In this document: one piece after another, positions 1 through 11,139 of the stretch | How positions within the stretch are numbered: the first letter of the stretch is position 1 | How the letters are laid out: every line of letters starts with the position of its first letter | From: Glandiceps talaboti | Taxonomy: Eukaryota; Hemichordata; Enteropneusta; Spengelidae | Direction of reading: 5' to 3' | Assembly: GCF_964340395.1 (NCBI RefSeq) | Contig: NC_135558.1 | Location: forward strand, 20,185,371-20,217,870 | Length of the DNA stretch: 32,500 bases | Translations under genes and position numbers: made by a program | The notes under the pieces: model-generated | Databases searched by the model: none | Told to the model about the DNA's origin: nothing | What the model saw: only the letters and a program-made list of their open reading frames with translations

Positions 1-690
1 TTGTACCTCAGTGCCATTGGAGCTATTTTTATTTCTCTTAGCTATCATGTTATGTTTTACATGCTATTAAAATTTGAGTTTCATGTGACACAAATTGCTA
101 CCACAATATGTAATTGTAATGTACTCCCACATTAAAGTCTTGGCATATTTATTGATAATGTTATATCCAACCACTTTTAGCTTTCGTAGCGTTTGTATTT
201 AAGGCTGGAAAAGGCTACTTGTCTATTCAAGATTATGCCAGCATTTCTTTTCTGTTTACCTTTTTTATATTATTACTAAACTTTTCTGTGGTTTAATGTA
301 CCTAGGTGTAAGCCATGACATGTTTACATTAGGTTTACTGTTTTTATATTTGGTGTCATGTACTTTGTTTCCTTCTGGGAAAAATATATTTTACCTGTGA
401 TATGTCACTCACTTCTGAGAGAGGAACAATTGGACTTAACAGGCTGTTATAGTAGTGTTTCATATATATGATTCCTGAGAAACATATCAGTTGTGAAAAG
501 TTAACCATTTCTTCCAAATGATTTGAGGAAGACATTTTCCATTAATATTGAAAAGTAGCAGGCTTATTTATGACTGTAGATCTTATTTCTTGTACTCATC
601 TTGAGATATATAAAACTCCATTGTTTACACATCTGTAATTTTGTATTGATTTTAAATTTTCTAATAAAAATTGCTGTCAAGCTCAAAAAA
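1..690 (+). other. probable 3' UTR end of an upstream gene
   Basis: No open reading frame of interest is seen. The stretch is AT-rich and ends with AATAAA near 663, followed about 20 bases later by an A-run at 685-690, the arrangement of an animal cleavage and polyadenylation site. A second AATAAA occurs near 890. I infer that this is the 3' untranslated region of a plus-strand gene whose coding part lies left of the window. The signal is common by chance in such AT-rich DNA. Confidence 0.3.
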
Positions 691-1202
691 TAACACCATT
701 GTCTGATGTTCTAATTATTTTCAAAACTGCACCCTTTCCTCACCCCTTGACAATATCCATGAATACACATACAATGTACAGTGAAGTGAGACCCTGCATT
801 GCACAAATGCATTATTGTGTACAAATGTTTCCAATTTGTAAAGTATGTGTTATAGGGATGGTAAAGTGTCTGTCTCTGTGCTATCAACTTAATAAAAAAA
901 AATATGCCAATTGCTTTGATGTTTGGCTGTAGATGAACCTTTGTTAAAGGTCAATTATGTGGGCTAGCATGGCAACCACAGACGAATAAGGGAAAGGGAT
1001 ATATGTGGATTAATAGGTGTCACATAACGTTTTTCTGTTATGGGTTCATTATATATACCCTTCATTACTTGTAGGTGACGGCTAAAAAGTGTAGTGTTAA
1101 ATTAACTATTAATACATCATTAATAATATGTATAATATTAATTACATATATGTACCTGGGCTGAAAAGTGCCCCTATTGACAAGTCCCACAAACGGTTTA
1201 CA
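691..1202. other. unassigned AT-rich intergenic sequence
   Basis: The short open frame at 699-932 has no recognisable motif. Nothing else is seen apart from the AATAAA near 890. Confidence 0.4.

Positions 1203-1228
<26 letters not shown>
1203..1228. repeat. (CA)n microsatellite
   Basis: About twelve CA units followed by a short TA run and a T-tract. Confidence 0.9.
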
Positions 1229-1234
<6 letters not shown>

Positions 1235-1446
1235 TTTTTTTTCATAGGGTTTTTACCAAAGTGGAATATGTACGACAGTTCCATTTAATTCACAGGTATC
1301 AAACATTTTTTTATAAACTTGACGCATAATTAAATAATCACCAGCTTTTCTATTACTCATCAAAAGCAAGGGTAAAATGAAGCTCATCGAGTGTCCGTGG
1401 TGTATACTTTGTGGAATAATGTATTCTAGGTCGTGTTGCATACGTT

Positions 1447-1499
1447 GTATGTATGTATGTATGTATGTATGTATGTATGTATGTATGTATGTATGTGTG

Positions 1500-1545
<46 letters not shown>
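1447..1545. repeat. compound (GTAT)n-(TTG)n microsatellite
   Basis: About twelve GTAT units pass through a short TG run into about fifteen TTG units. The open frames over it, with Tyr/Val/Cys or Thr runs, are translations of the repeat and not genes. A 14-base G-run lies at 1659-1672. Confidence 0.95.
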
Positions 1546-1546
<1 letters not shown>

Positions 1547-1672
1547 TATTGTACACTTGCATGTACTGTATGTTGTTGGTTGGCTAATATTTCTTGTATC
1601 GAGCTGTAGCTATGGAACTATGATGTTTCTAAAGGCGTTGGAGAAAGCAGGTAGGTATGGGGGGGGGGGGGG

Positions 1673-2029
1673 TAGCTCCAGACTTTAAGTATTTTCTGTA
1701 TGTGCGTCACTTCTATGGTGTACGCTATTAGTTAAAATAATACTTTCGGTTGGTAAATATTAGCTAAATGTTTATATTGCGAGACGCTGGTGAATCTAAA
1801 GTTTGGCATTATTTGCATGTGATCCATATACAATAGGTTTCGAAACCATGGTGTGGTTCCTTCCTAAATCATTTAACAATATTTACCATAATGTTAATTC
1901 ATGATAATAATAATATTAATAATTATAATAATAATAATAAGTTTTCGATGTTGTTTATGTTTCTGACATGTGTGCGTGTAGTAACAATACCGAAATTTCA
2001 ATGTTTAAACCCGATGTCTTGTGTTGATT
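1673..2029. other. unassigned sequence with AAT-rich tract
   Basis: A degenerate AAT/TAA tract at about 1905-1940 lies at the 3' side of the minus-strand retroelement relic that follows. No gene is seen. Confidence 0.4.
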
Positions 2030-3600
2030 CTGACTATTCATGTTGTTCGTGTTTTTGTAACTAGTGTGTCACAAAGATTTGTGTTTCGTTTTTAGGCTAT
2101 TGGTGATTTTTCAGGGAACAACTATTCGATTCTTTTACATGATTTCACATATTTTGGTTGCCAATTTTAGGTCTTTTGTGTTGATGAATGGGTTGTATGT
2201 TGTTATGAACAAATCTTTTGTTTTCACACATGCTTTTCATTGCAGGATTTTTTTGAAGATAATTATTTCTGGCTTTGTGATTGACTTCGTACATAACTTG
2301 CGTGATTTTGTTCTGAGACAGTTCATATCCACATCGTTGTAGATTGTTTGCGAAATCTTTTAATTTGTTGACAAAATCCCCTGTGTTGATACAGTTACGG
2401 ACGTCGCCATCTAAGGCTTTCACCTTTAGAGAACTCTTTAAACGTATCTATCGGGTGACGATCGATACTCTTTATGGAAGACCTGAAATATGTCAGTTAA
2501 TTTTGTATTGGTTTGTGTCAAGTATCCTTCCTTTGTTGTATCTCCGATCTTTGTAAACTTGTCGATCCAAGTACGTTGTTTCCTGTTAGGGGTAGACCAT
2601 TTGATATCCGGGGGGGGGGGGATTGGTGGAGAGTTATTATATTTTTTCCCACCTGCTTGCCTGTGAATTATCTTTTTCTCCTTCGCCTATGCTGGCAATT
2701 TTTTTTTCTTTCCTTCTTTGAGATATCCGGATTTTTTACACCTATGTTGAACACCAACTTTTGTTGCCACAATTTTCTGTTTGGTTTTCGCACAGGGTGA
2801 TAAGGAGAGTAAAAAGATGCTGTTCTATCACACACAGATTATATTTAGTAAACTACATATTTCAATACATGTTTGATTTTCAATTAAATAAACATCGTTG
2901 ACAGTTTTTATATATGCCGTGGTATGATGACACACTGAAAATGCAAATCGGAAACTTGATTTGTGAACTTAAACATCATTTGTGAACTTAAACTAGTGTG
3001 GTAGCTACGTAATACATGTATATGTATAATTTTATGTATAGTTATGTTTGAACCTTACATGAAGTAATATTTAAAAAAATTATGAAAGAAATAGTGACAA
3101 GAACAAATATATATATGTACCACAGGCCAACGAAACTGACTGGTCCCTGACATGTGTTTGAAAATGTTAGTCATGATCTGACAAGTGTCCTATTTGGAGA
3201 GGTACTAGCAGGTTGAACTGTACACTCGAACTTGTGCATCATTTCCCTGCCAAGACATTTTTTTCCATCACCCACTCAGGTCCGGATTTTTTTCAAGAAA
3301 CTCCATTTGGCATCTGTTTTTCCCCCCGAAATCTTCCAAGTCCTCCTCAGGATATCAAATGGTCCACCCCTTACGAACTTTAAAACGAAAACTTAAAAGT
3401 TCAGTGTAAATCGTTATTAATTTTGACCCACACTTTAAAGTTATCTTTTGTTTCGTCCAATAGCATAACAATATCATCTCTGAAAAGGTCCAAGAATATA
3501 ATATTCTTATTGTGTGGTTCGAGTATTCTTTGCTCAAATTCATCGAATGTAATGTCAGCTGTACCATGATGCCACTGAACCCATACTACAACCATAGATA
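2030..3600 (-). pseudogene. Penelope-like retroelement relic, reverse transcriptase part
   Basis: Read on the minus strand in several broken frames. From 3595 down to 3401 there is an open frame containing FRDDIVMLL, which fits reverse-transcriptase motif C (x-x-DD), followed by a Phe/Val/Asn stretch ending in INNDLH and FRFKV. After the inserted transposon (2586-3373) the similarity resumes at 2585 with TTYLDRQVYKD, then SKGESLRWRRP near 2415-2440, then INTGDFVNKLKDF and LQRCGY, and near 2100 PIA-stop-KRNTNLCDTLV. The order 'DD - LD - GE-LR - RGY-like - NL-D-LV' is what I know of Penelope-like reverse transcriptases. At least three frame breaks or stops make it non-functional. No GIY-YIG endonuclease is seen downstream, so the copy is truncated there or belongs to an endonuclease-less type. 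The class is assigned by eye; another reverse-transcriptase clade remains possible. Confidence 0.6.
2589..3370. mobile_element. 782-bp non-autonomous DNA transposon with TIRs, copy 1
   Basis: The left end reads GGGGTAGACCATTTGATATC and the right end, on the other strand, GGGGTGGACCATTTGATATC: terminal inverted repeats with one difference over 20 bases. The element is flanked by TTA on both sides (2586-2588 and 3371-3373). A 3-bp TTA/TAA duplication and G-rich ends fit the PIF/Harbinger superfamily; a neighbouring family with a TA target cannot be excluded. No transposase frame is seen. Removing it and one TTA brings the two halves of the retroelement relic (2030-3600) together, which supports these boundaries. 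Near 2965-2995 a 16-base stretch (ATTTGTGAACTTAAAC) is duplicated. The sequence near both ends recurs inverted at 23088-24275. Confidence 0.8.
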
Positions 3601-3734
3601 TATACTTCTAGAATTCTCCATTGAATTCAAATGTATTTTTGTAGGACTAGTTTTAATATCCGGCTTTACCACATATGTTGGTGGAGGCTTTTTGATTCTG
3701 TGTTGGTGTACTTTCGGTCGCCGGGTAAAACAAT

Positions 3735-3755
3735 ATTCCGCTACCCTCCGCTACC
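3735..3755 (+). repeat. left outlier of the GCTACC minisatellite
   Basis: Two submotifs (ATTCCGCTACCCTCCGCTACC) lie directly left of the LINE insertion. They match the units of the large array that starts right of the LINE at 5128. Confidence 0.8.
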
Positions 3756-5128
3756 TTGAAACGCATGTTTCAAGTCCTCCATAATAGTTCCAGTTCCAAA
3801 GAGAAGGAAAATATCGATCATGTTTGAACGATTATCATGACCTGTAGCTCTAACTTCCGTAATCATGAAGGTCTAAGATACCTTAAATCTGCTACCGAGC
3901 CATTTCTTGACCCATTCCAGTTTGCATATCGAGCGAACAGGTCAGTTGATGACGCTGTTGCTCTTGGTTTCCACTTTGTTCTACAACATCTAGAATCACC
4001 TGGTACATATGCACGTATTCTTTTCATAGATTATAGTTCAGCATTTAATACGATCGTTCCAAAGCAATTGTTTGAGAAGCTCAAATCATTCGATTTTAAT
4101 ACGTCCCTGTGTTTTTGGCTTTTGGACTTTTTGTTGAATAGGCCACAGACCATTAGGCTTGGGGATAAAACATCATATTCCATCACTCTTAGTACTGGCG
4201 CACCTCAAGGTTGTGTCCTATCACCGTTGTTATATTCCTTGTTTACCAACGATTGTGTCTCCCATACTGAGTCTGTAAAACTCGTAAAATTTGCAGATGA
4301 CACTACAGTTATTGGGCTGATTAAAAATGGCAACGAAGTCATCTACCGTTCCGAGGTGGCCTGGCTAGTTGACTGGTGCTCAAATAATAACCTTGAGCTG
4401 AATATTAAGAAAACAAAGGAAATGCTCATCGACTTTCGCAGAAAACCAGGTTTAATTGCCCCACTTAAAATCAATGATCAACATGTTGACCAGGTGGAAT
4501 CGTTTACCTTCTTAGATTCAACAATACAAATACATTGAGATGGGATACCCACATACACGCAATTTTGGTAAAGGCACAACAACGTTTGTTTTTCCTGAGG
4601 CAACTTAAGAAATTTGGGTTAAGTCAACATATTCTCATTCGTTTTTACAGAGCAATCATTGAGAGTATTATTACATTTTCTATTACTGTCTGGTACGGTA
4701 ATGCGACACAGAAGGATAGAATTAGTCTTGAAAGAATAGCTAAGACCGCTTCAAGAATAATCGGGTGCGAGGTTCCATCGGTTGATTCTGTTTATGCTGG
4801 TCGCCTTGTACGGAGATCCGACACGATTAAAAAGGATACAACACACCCGGCGCATCACTTTTACGAACTCCTTCCCTCAGGGAAACGTTTTTTTTTTTAC
4901 ACAGTTTCTTTCCAAAAGCAGTTCAAAACTGTCGCATTTGAATGTAGCGTTTTAAGATTGTATTTTTGTGTCATAATACTGCATTTTTATCAGTCGTTTG
5001 TGATTTTATGGTGCTTTTGTGGTGTCTTTTTCTGTATTTGAGTGTTTTTTTGAGCAACGCCAAGGCACATTCCTCTCGATTCTATCGATTGGCAATAAAG
5101 AATATTATTATTATATTATTATTATTAC
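3756..5128 (+). mobile_element. 5'-truncated LINE with (ATT)n tail
   Basis: A non-LTR retrotransposon copy about 1.37 kb long. Similarity to reverse transcriptase begins near 3767 (FKSSIIVPVPK in one frame). The 3' end shows AATAAA at 5094-5099 followed by an imperfect (ATT)n tail at 5103-5127, a typical 3' end of Jockey-superfamily LINEs such as Rex1/L2/CR1. Left and right flanks both carry minisatellite submotifs, so the copy lies inside the array. A target duplication of about 14 bases (ACCYTCCGCTACCT) is possible but cannot be told apart from the repeat itself. At 3755-3774 the junction contains a perfect inverted repeat with 8-base arms (CTTGAAAC/GTTTCAAG). Confidence 0.8.
3779..4930 (+). 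pseudogene. LINE reverse transcriptase, frame-broken
   Basis: The main open part is 3837-4538, in one frame with stops before it at about 3838 and 3873. Motifs in order: DPFQFAYRANRSVDDAV; LFIDYSSAFNTIVP (motif A, first catalytic Asp); STGAPQGCVLSPLLYSLF (motif B); VKFADDTTVIG (motif C, the FADD pair); NLELNIKKTKEMLIDFRR (motif D). At about 4530 the frame shifts and continues at 4535-4860 with RWDTHIHAI, LRQLKKF and THPAHHFYELLPSGKRF, the conserved C-terminal part of these polyproteins. A T-run at 4890 marks a further deletion and frame change. The catalytic residues are intact, but the stops, the frameshift and the missing 5' part (no endonuclease domain) make it a dead copy. It most resembles Rex1/L2/CR1-type elements; the exact clade needs a tree. 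Confidence 0.85.
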
Positions 5129-8100
5129 CTTCCGCTACCTACGCTACCACATTTCAGTGCTTTTGCTGAAAAAAAATCGCTACCTTCGCTACCAAATCTC
5201 AGCGCTTTTGCTGGAAAAAAAATCCGCTACCCTCCGCTACCTACCGCTACCTTCGCTACCACATTTCAATCCTTTTGCTGGAAAAAAAATCCGCTACCTA
5301 CCGCTACCTTCGCTACCACATTTCAATCCTTTTGCTGGAAAAAAATCCGCTACCCTCCGCTACCTAATCTCAACGCTTTTGCTGGAAAAAAAATCCGCTA
5401 CCCTCCGCTACCTACCGCTACCTTCGCTACCACATTTCAATACTTTTGCTGGAAAAAAATCCGATACCCTCCGCTACCACATTTCAATACTTTTGCTGGA
5501 AAAAAAATCCGCTACCTACCGCTACCACATTTCAATCCTTTTGCTGGAAAAAAATCCGCTACCATCCGCTACCAAATCTCAGCGCTTTTGCTGAAAAAAA
5601 AAATCCGCTACCCTCCGCTACCTACCGCTACCTTCGCTACCACATTTCAATCCTTTTGCTGGAAAAAAAATCCGCTACCTACCGCTACCTTCGCTACCAC
5701 ATTTCAATCCTTTTGCTGGAAAAAAATCCGCTACCCTCCGCTACCTCCGCTACCAAATCTCAACGCTTTTGCTGGAAAAAAAATCCGCTACCCTCCGCTA
5801 CCTACCGCTACCTTCGCTACCACATTTCAATACTTTTGCTGGAAAAAAATCCGATACCCTCCGCTACCTACCGCTACCTTCGCTACCACATTTCAATACT
5901 TTTGCTGGAAAAAAAATCCGCTACCTACCGCTACCACATTTCAATCCTTTTGCTGGAAAAAAATCCGCTACCATCCGCTACCAAATCTCAGCGCTTTTGC
6001 TGAAAAAAAAAATCCGCTACCCTCCGCTACCTACCGCTACCTTCGCTACCACATTTCAATCCTTTTCTGGAAAAAAAATCCGCTACCTACCGCTACCTTC
6101 GCTACCACATTTCAATCCTTTTGCTGGAAAAAAATCCGCTACCCTCCGCTACCTCCGCTACCAAATCTCAACGCTTTTGCTGGAAAAAAAATCCGCTACC
6201 CTCCGCTACCTACCGCTACCTTCGCTACCACATTTCAATACTTTTGCTGGAAAAAAATCCGATACCCTCCGCTACCACATTTCAATACTTTTGCTGGAAA
6301 AAAAATCCGCTACCTACCGCTACCACATTTCAATCCTTTTGCTGGAAAAAAATCCGCTACCATCCGCTACCAAATCTCAGCGCTTTTGCTGAAAAAAAAA
6401 ATCCGCTACCCTCCGCTACCTACCGCTACCTTCGCTACCACATTTCAATCCTTTTGCTGGAAAAAAAATCCGCTACCTACCGCTACCTTCGCTACCACAT
6501 TTCAATCCTTTTGCTGGAAAAAAATCCGCTACCCTCCGCTACCTCCGCTACCAAATCTCAACGCTTTTGCTGGAAAAAAAATCCGCTACCCTCCGCTACC
6601 TACCGCTACCTTCGCTACCACATTTCAATACTTTTGCTGGAAAAAAATCCGATACCCTCCGCTACCTACCGCTACCTTCGCTACCACATTTCAATACTTT
6701 TGCTGGAAAAAAAATCCGCTACCTACCGCTACCACATTTCAATCCTTTTGCTGGAAAAAAATCCGCTACCATCCGCTACCAAATCTCAGCGCTTTTGCTG
6801 AAAAAAAAAATCCGCTACCCTCCGCTACCTACCGCTACCTTCGCTACCACATTTCAATCCTTTTCTGGAAAAAAAATCCGCTACCTACCGCTACCTTCGC
6901 TACCACATTTCAATCCTTTTGCTGGAAAAAAATCCGCTACCCTCCGCTACCTCCGCTACCAAATCTCAACGCTTTTGCTGGAAAAAAAATCCGCTACCCT
7001 CCGCTACCTACCGCTACCTTCGCTACCACATTTCAATACTTTTGCTGGAAAAAAATCCGATACCCTCCGCTACCTACCGCTACCTTCGCTACCACATTTC
7101 AATACTTTTGCTGGAAAAAAAATCCGCTACCTACCGCTACCACATTTCAATCCTTTTGCTGGAAAAAAATCCGCTACCATCCGCTACCAAATCTCAGCGC
7201 TTTTGCTGAAAAAAAAAATCCGCTACCCTCCGCTACCTACCGCTACCTTCGCTACCAAATCTCAGCGCTTTTGCTGGAAAAAAAAATCCGCTACCCTCCG
7301 CTACCTACCGCTACCTTCGCTACCACATTTCAATCCTTTTGCTGGAAAAAAAATCCGCTACCCTCCGCTACCTACCGCTATCTTCGCTACCACATTTCAA
7401 TCCTTTTGCTGGAAAAAAATCCGCTACCCTCCGCTACCTACCGCTACCTTCGCTACCAAATCTCAGCGCTTTTGCTGAAAAAAAAAATCCGCTACCCTCC
7501 GCTACCTACCGCTACCTTCGCTACCAAATCTCAGCGCTTTTGCTGAAAAAAAAATTCGCTACCCTCCGCTACCTATCGCTACCTTCGCTACCACATTTCA
7601 GTGCTTTTGCTGGAAAAAAAATCGCTACCCTCCGCTACCTACCGCTACCGTCGCTACCAAATCTCAGCGCTTTTGCTGGAAAAAAAATCCGCTACCCTCC
7701 GCTACCACATTTCAATACTTTTGCTGGAAAAAAAAATCCGCTACCCTCCGCTACCTGCGCTACCAAATCTCAACGCTTTTGCTGGAAAAAAAATCCGCTA
7801 CCCTCCGCTACCTACCGCTACCTTCGCTACCACATTTCAATCCTTTTGCTGGAAAAAAAATCCGCTACCCTCCGCTACCTACCGCTACCTTCGCTACCAC
7901 ATTCCAATCCTTTTGATGGAAAAAAATCCGCTACCATCCGCTACCTTCGCTACCAAATCTCAGCGCTTTTGCTGAAAAAAAAAATCCGCTACCTACCGCT
8001 ACCTTCGCTACCAAATCTCAGCGCTTTTGCTGGAAAAAAAATCCGCTACCCTCCGCTACCTACCGCTACCTTCGCTACCACATTTCAGTGCTTTTGCTGG

Positions 8101-9850
8101 AAAAAAAATCGCTACCCTCCGCTACCTACCGCTACCGTCGCTACCAAATCTCAGCGCTTTTGCTGGAAAAAAAAATCCGCTACCCTCCGCTACCTACCGC
8201 TACCTTCGCTACCAAATCTCAGCGCTTTTGCTGGAAAAAAAATCCGCTACCCTCCGCTACCTTCGCTACCACATTCCAATCCTTTTGATGGAAAAAAATC
8301 CGCTACCATCCGCTACCTTCGCTACCAAATCTCAGCGCTTTTGCTGAAAAAAAAAATCCGCTACCTACCGCTACCTTCGCTACCAAATCTCAGCGCTTTT
8401 GCTGGAAAAAAAATCCGCTACCCTCCGCTACCTACCGCTACCTTCGCTACCACATTTCAATCCTTTTGCTGGAAAAAAAATCCGCTACCCTCCGCTACCT
8501 ACCGCTACCTTCGCTACCACATTTCAATCCTTTTGCTGGAAAAAAATCCGCTACCCTCCGCTACCTACCGCTACCTTCGCTACCACATTTCAATCCTTTT
8601 GCTGGAAAAAAATCCGCTACCCTCCGCTGCCTACCGCTACTTTCGCTACCAAATCTCAGCGCTTTTTGCTGAAAAAAAAAATTCCCTACCCTCCGCTACC
8701 TACCGCTACCTTCGCTACCACATTTCAGTGCTTTTGCTGGAAAAAAAATCGCTACCCTCCGCTACCTACCGCTACCGTCGCTACCAAATCTCAGCGCTTT
8801 TGCTGGAAAAAAAATCCGCTACCCTCCGCTACCTTATTTCAATACTTTTGCTGGAAAAAAAATCCGCTACCCTCCGCTACCTGCGCTACCAAATCTCAAC
8901 GCTTTTGCTGGAAAAAAAATCCGCTACCCTCCGCTACCTACCGCTACCTTCGCTACCACATTTCTATATTTTTGCTGGAAAAAAAATCCGCTACCCTCCG
9001 CTACCTACCGCTACCTTCGCTACCACATTTCAATATTTTTGCTGGAAAAAAAATCCGCTACCTACCGCTACCTTCGCTACCACATTTCAATCCTTTTGCT
9101 GGAAAAAAATCCGCTACCATCCGCTACCTTCGCTACCAAATCTCAGCGCTTTTGCTGAAAAAAAAAAATTCGCTACCCTCCGCTACCTACCGCTACCTTC
9201 GCTACCACATTTCAATAATTTTGCTGGAAACAAAATCCGCTACCTTCGCTACCAAATCTCAGCGCTTTTGGTGGAAAAAAAATCCGCTACCCTCCGCTAC
9301 CTACTGCTACCTTCGCTACCACATTTCTATATTTTTGCTGGAAAAAAAATCCGCTACCCTCCGCTACCTACCGCTACCTTCGCTACCACATTTCAATATT
9401 TTTGCTGGAAAAAAAATCCGCTACCCTCCGCTACCTGCGCTACCAAATCTCAGCGCTTTTGCTGAAAAAAAAATTCGCTACCCTCTACCTACCGCTACCT
9501 TCGCTACCACATTTCAATATTTTTGCTGGAAAAAAAATCCGCTACCCTCCGCTACCTTCGCTACCAAATCTCAGCGCTTTTGCTGGAAAAAAAAATCCGC
9601 TACCTACCGGTACCTTCGCTACCACATTTCAATATTTTCGCTGGAAAAAAAAAATTCGCTACCTACCGCTACCCTCGCTACCACATTTCAATATTTTTGC
9701 TGGAAAAAAAAATTCGCTACCTACCGCTACCCTCGCTACCACATTTCAATATTTTTGCTGGAAAAAAAATTCGCTACCTACCGCTACCTTCGCTACCACA
9801 TTTCAATATTTTTGCTGGAAAAAAAAATCGCTACCTTTACCTTACGCTAC
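5128..9850 (+). repeat. large hierarchical minisatellite (GCTACC units)
   Basis: Two levels are visible. The inner motif is a 9-10-base CCGCTACCY word, repeated two to four times as CCGCTACCCT-CCGCTACCTA-CCGCTACCTT-CGCTACC. The blocks are separated by a spacer of two kinds: ACATTTCAATNCTTTTGCTGG plus 7-8 A, or AAATCTCAGCGCTTTTGCTGR plus 7-10 A. I count about 79 spacers, so one block is near 60 bases on average. At 5591-7208 blocks are grouped in a higher-order unit: the landmark CTG plus a long A-run followed by a full four-motif block recurs at about 5591, 6001, 6390, 6800 and 7208 (spacings near 410, 389, 410, 408). Right of 7.2 kb the order is less regular, and from about 8.9 kb the spacer changes to CAATATTTTTGC. 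The unit has few stop codons, so long open frames (652, 708 and 489 codons) run in all plus frames; they lack ATG starts and are not genes. Confidence 0.95.
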
Positions 9851-10083
9851 ATCCACCATGCTAGTTGACTAGATTTTGAGAGAAAATATTGCTTTTAACA
9901 GGTCACTTCATTAATAATGAAAAAATCACTTACTATCTGTTCAAGGTGCCATATGAATAACAATTATTGAAGTACACGAAACAAATTCTATTAAAGAATA
10001 CCCCATGTGTGCAAAAGTAGTTCCTACGACATCTATGGCGCATTAATATCCCAGGCAATGTAATTTGACAATCATTTCACTTT
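9851..10083. other. unassigned sequence right of the minisatellite
   Basis: After a degenerate last unit (GCTACCTTTACCTTACGCTAC, 9831-9851) the sequence is unique-looking and AT-rich, without an open frame. Confidence 0.4.
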
Positions 10084-10118
10084 GCTACCTTCGCTACCAT
10101 CCGCTACGTAGCGAAAGC
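10084..10118 (+). repeat. detached minisatellite piece ending in a palindrome
   Basis: GCTACCTTCGCTACCATCCG is followed by TACGTAGCGAAAGCG. CGCTACGTAGCG is a perfect 12-base palindrome, so one submotif faces its own inverted copy. It lies about 240 bases beyond the array. Confidence 0.7.
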
Positions 10119-11039
10119 GAAAAATAAAAACAATTGAACCCCCGATTGAGCACTATATACTCCAATCAGTAGCAATCAAGGTGATAATTGTCTTTCTCCC
10201 CAAAACAGGATGGATGGTGTCTGGCTAAGTACCTCCCTGTATAGGTTAGAGCCTAATTAGAGACATCTCCGTATGCGTGTGAAATCCACATACTGTGGAA
10301 ACTAATCTCATTCAGAGTATTATTGTTGTTGGCTATCACTGTTATTTTAATGTATCATATTGTACCACATAATTTTATATTTCCACTTTTGTGTAGGTGA
10401 CATAAGGGGTGGCTAAAATAATGCTTGAGTTTCATTTGGCGGTGCTTAACATTTTTTGAGAAGAGAGGGTGAGAGGAGATACAACATTTGTTTAACCGTA
10501 AATTGTGTACATTTCCTAACTGTAGCTATGCAGACAAATTGCAAGAGATAGTATCAAGATGACTGAATAAGTTCTATCTAAACTCGACCTGAAATATTTT
10601 GCTATCATTATATGGTTTGTTTTATCGTTGTCAAGCATTGTGAAAAAATTAAATTCTACCTACTTACCCAATATGATGGGTTAGGTTGCCCGTTGACCAG
10701 CTTGTTTATTTTTTCTAGCCTTACATATGATATTTAATTGCGTATGCTAAAATATATATTATGTAAATTGTATGCAAATTTATGTAAATTAGCCACTTTT
10801 CTAAATATTAAATACATGATTGCACCAAGACTACTTTCCCGCACAAAGAATTTTTAATTTGCTGCAAAAAGTTACAATTTTCACCTGGACACATTTTAAT
10901 TCAAAGTTAAGCCAGAGTACAATAGCGATATAAGATACATAATAGCGAGGAGTCAGTGTACAGTCAATAACCATCAATTTAAATCGCGCATGTTAGGAAT
11001 CGTCACGTAAATAACGATTTTAATAACATCGCTATGTAT
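10119..11039. other. unassigned AT-rich sequence
   Basis: No gene or clear repeat is seen. Part of it may be the body of the transposon whose end lies at 11131. Confidence 0.4.
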
Positions 11040-11131
11040 TCAAAAAGTAGCCTTTTTTCTTGCTTTTTCCCCAAAAATCTCAGAGGGGCAGCTGCCCCCC
11101 TTGCCCCCCCCCCCCGCAGGCTACGGTACTG
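11040..11131 (-). mobile_element. terminus of a hAT-like DNA transposon
   Basis: On the minus strand, starting at 11131, the sequence reads CAGTACCGTAGCC, then a G-run of 12, then CAAGGGGGGCAGCTGCCCCT. Termini of the form CAGTGCCGTAGC followed by G/C blocks are known from hAT-type cut-and-paste elements. The matching second terminus and an 8-bp target duplication were not found, so the element is truncated or its other end is too diverged. Family is inferred from the end only. Confidence 0.4.
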
Positions 11132-11139
11132 CCTTGTCA

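Noticed and set aside
2064-2800. Plus-strand frames over the retroelement relic
   Set aside because: Shadows of the minus-strand reverse-transcriptase relic and of the inserted transposon.
5128-9850. CRISPR array
   Set aside because: The 'spacers' are the same two sequences throughout and the 'repeats' vary in number; the surroundings are animal DNA.
5160-9868. Very long open frames (652, 708, 489 codons) over the minisatellite as repeat-protein genes
   Set aside because: They overlap in all plus frames, start at non-ATG codons and follow the DNA repeat exactly; the unit simply lacks stop codons.
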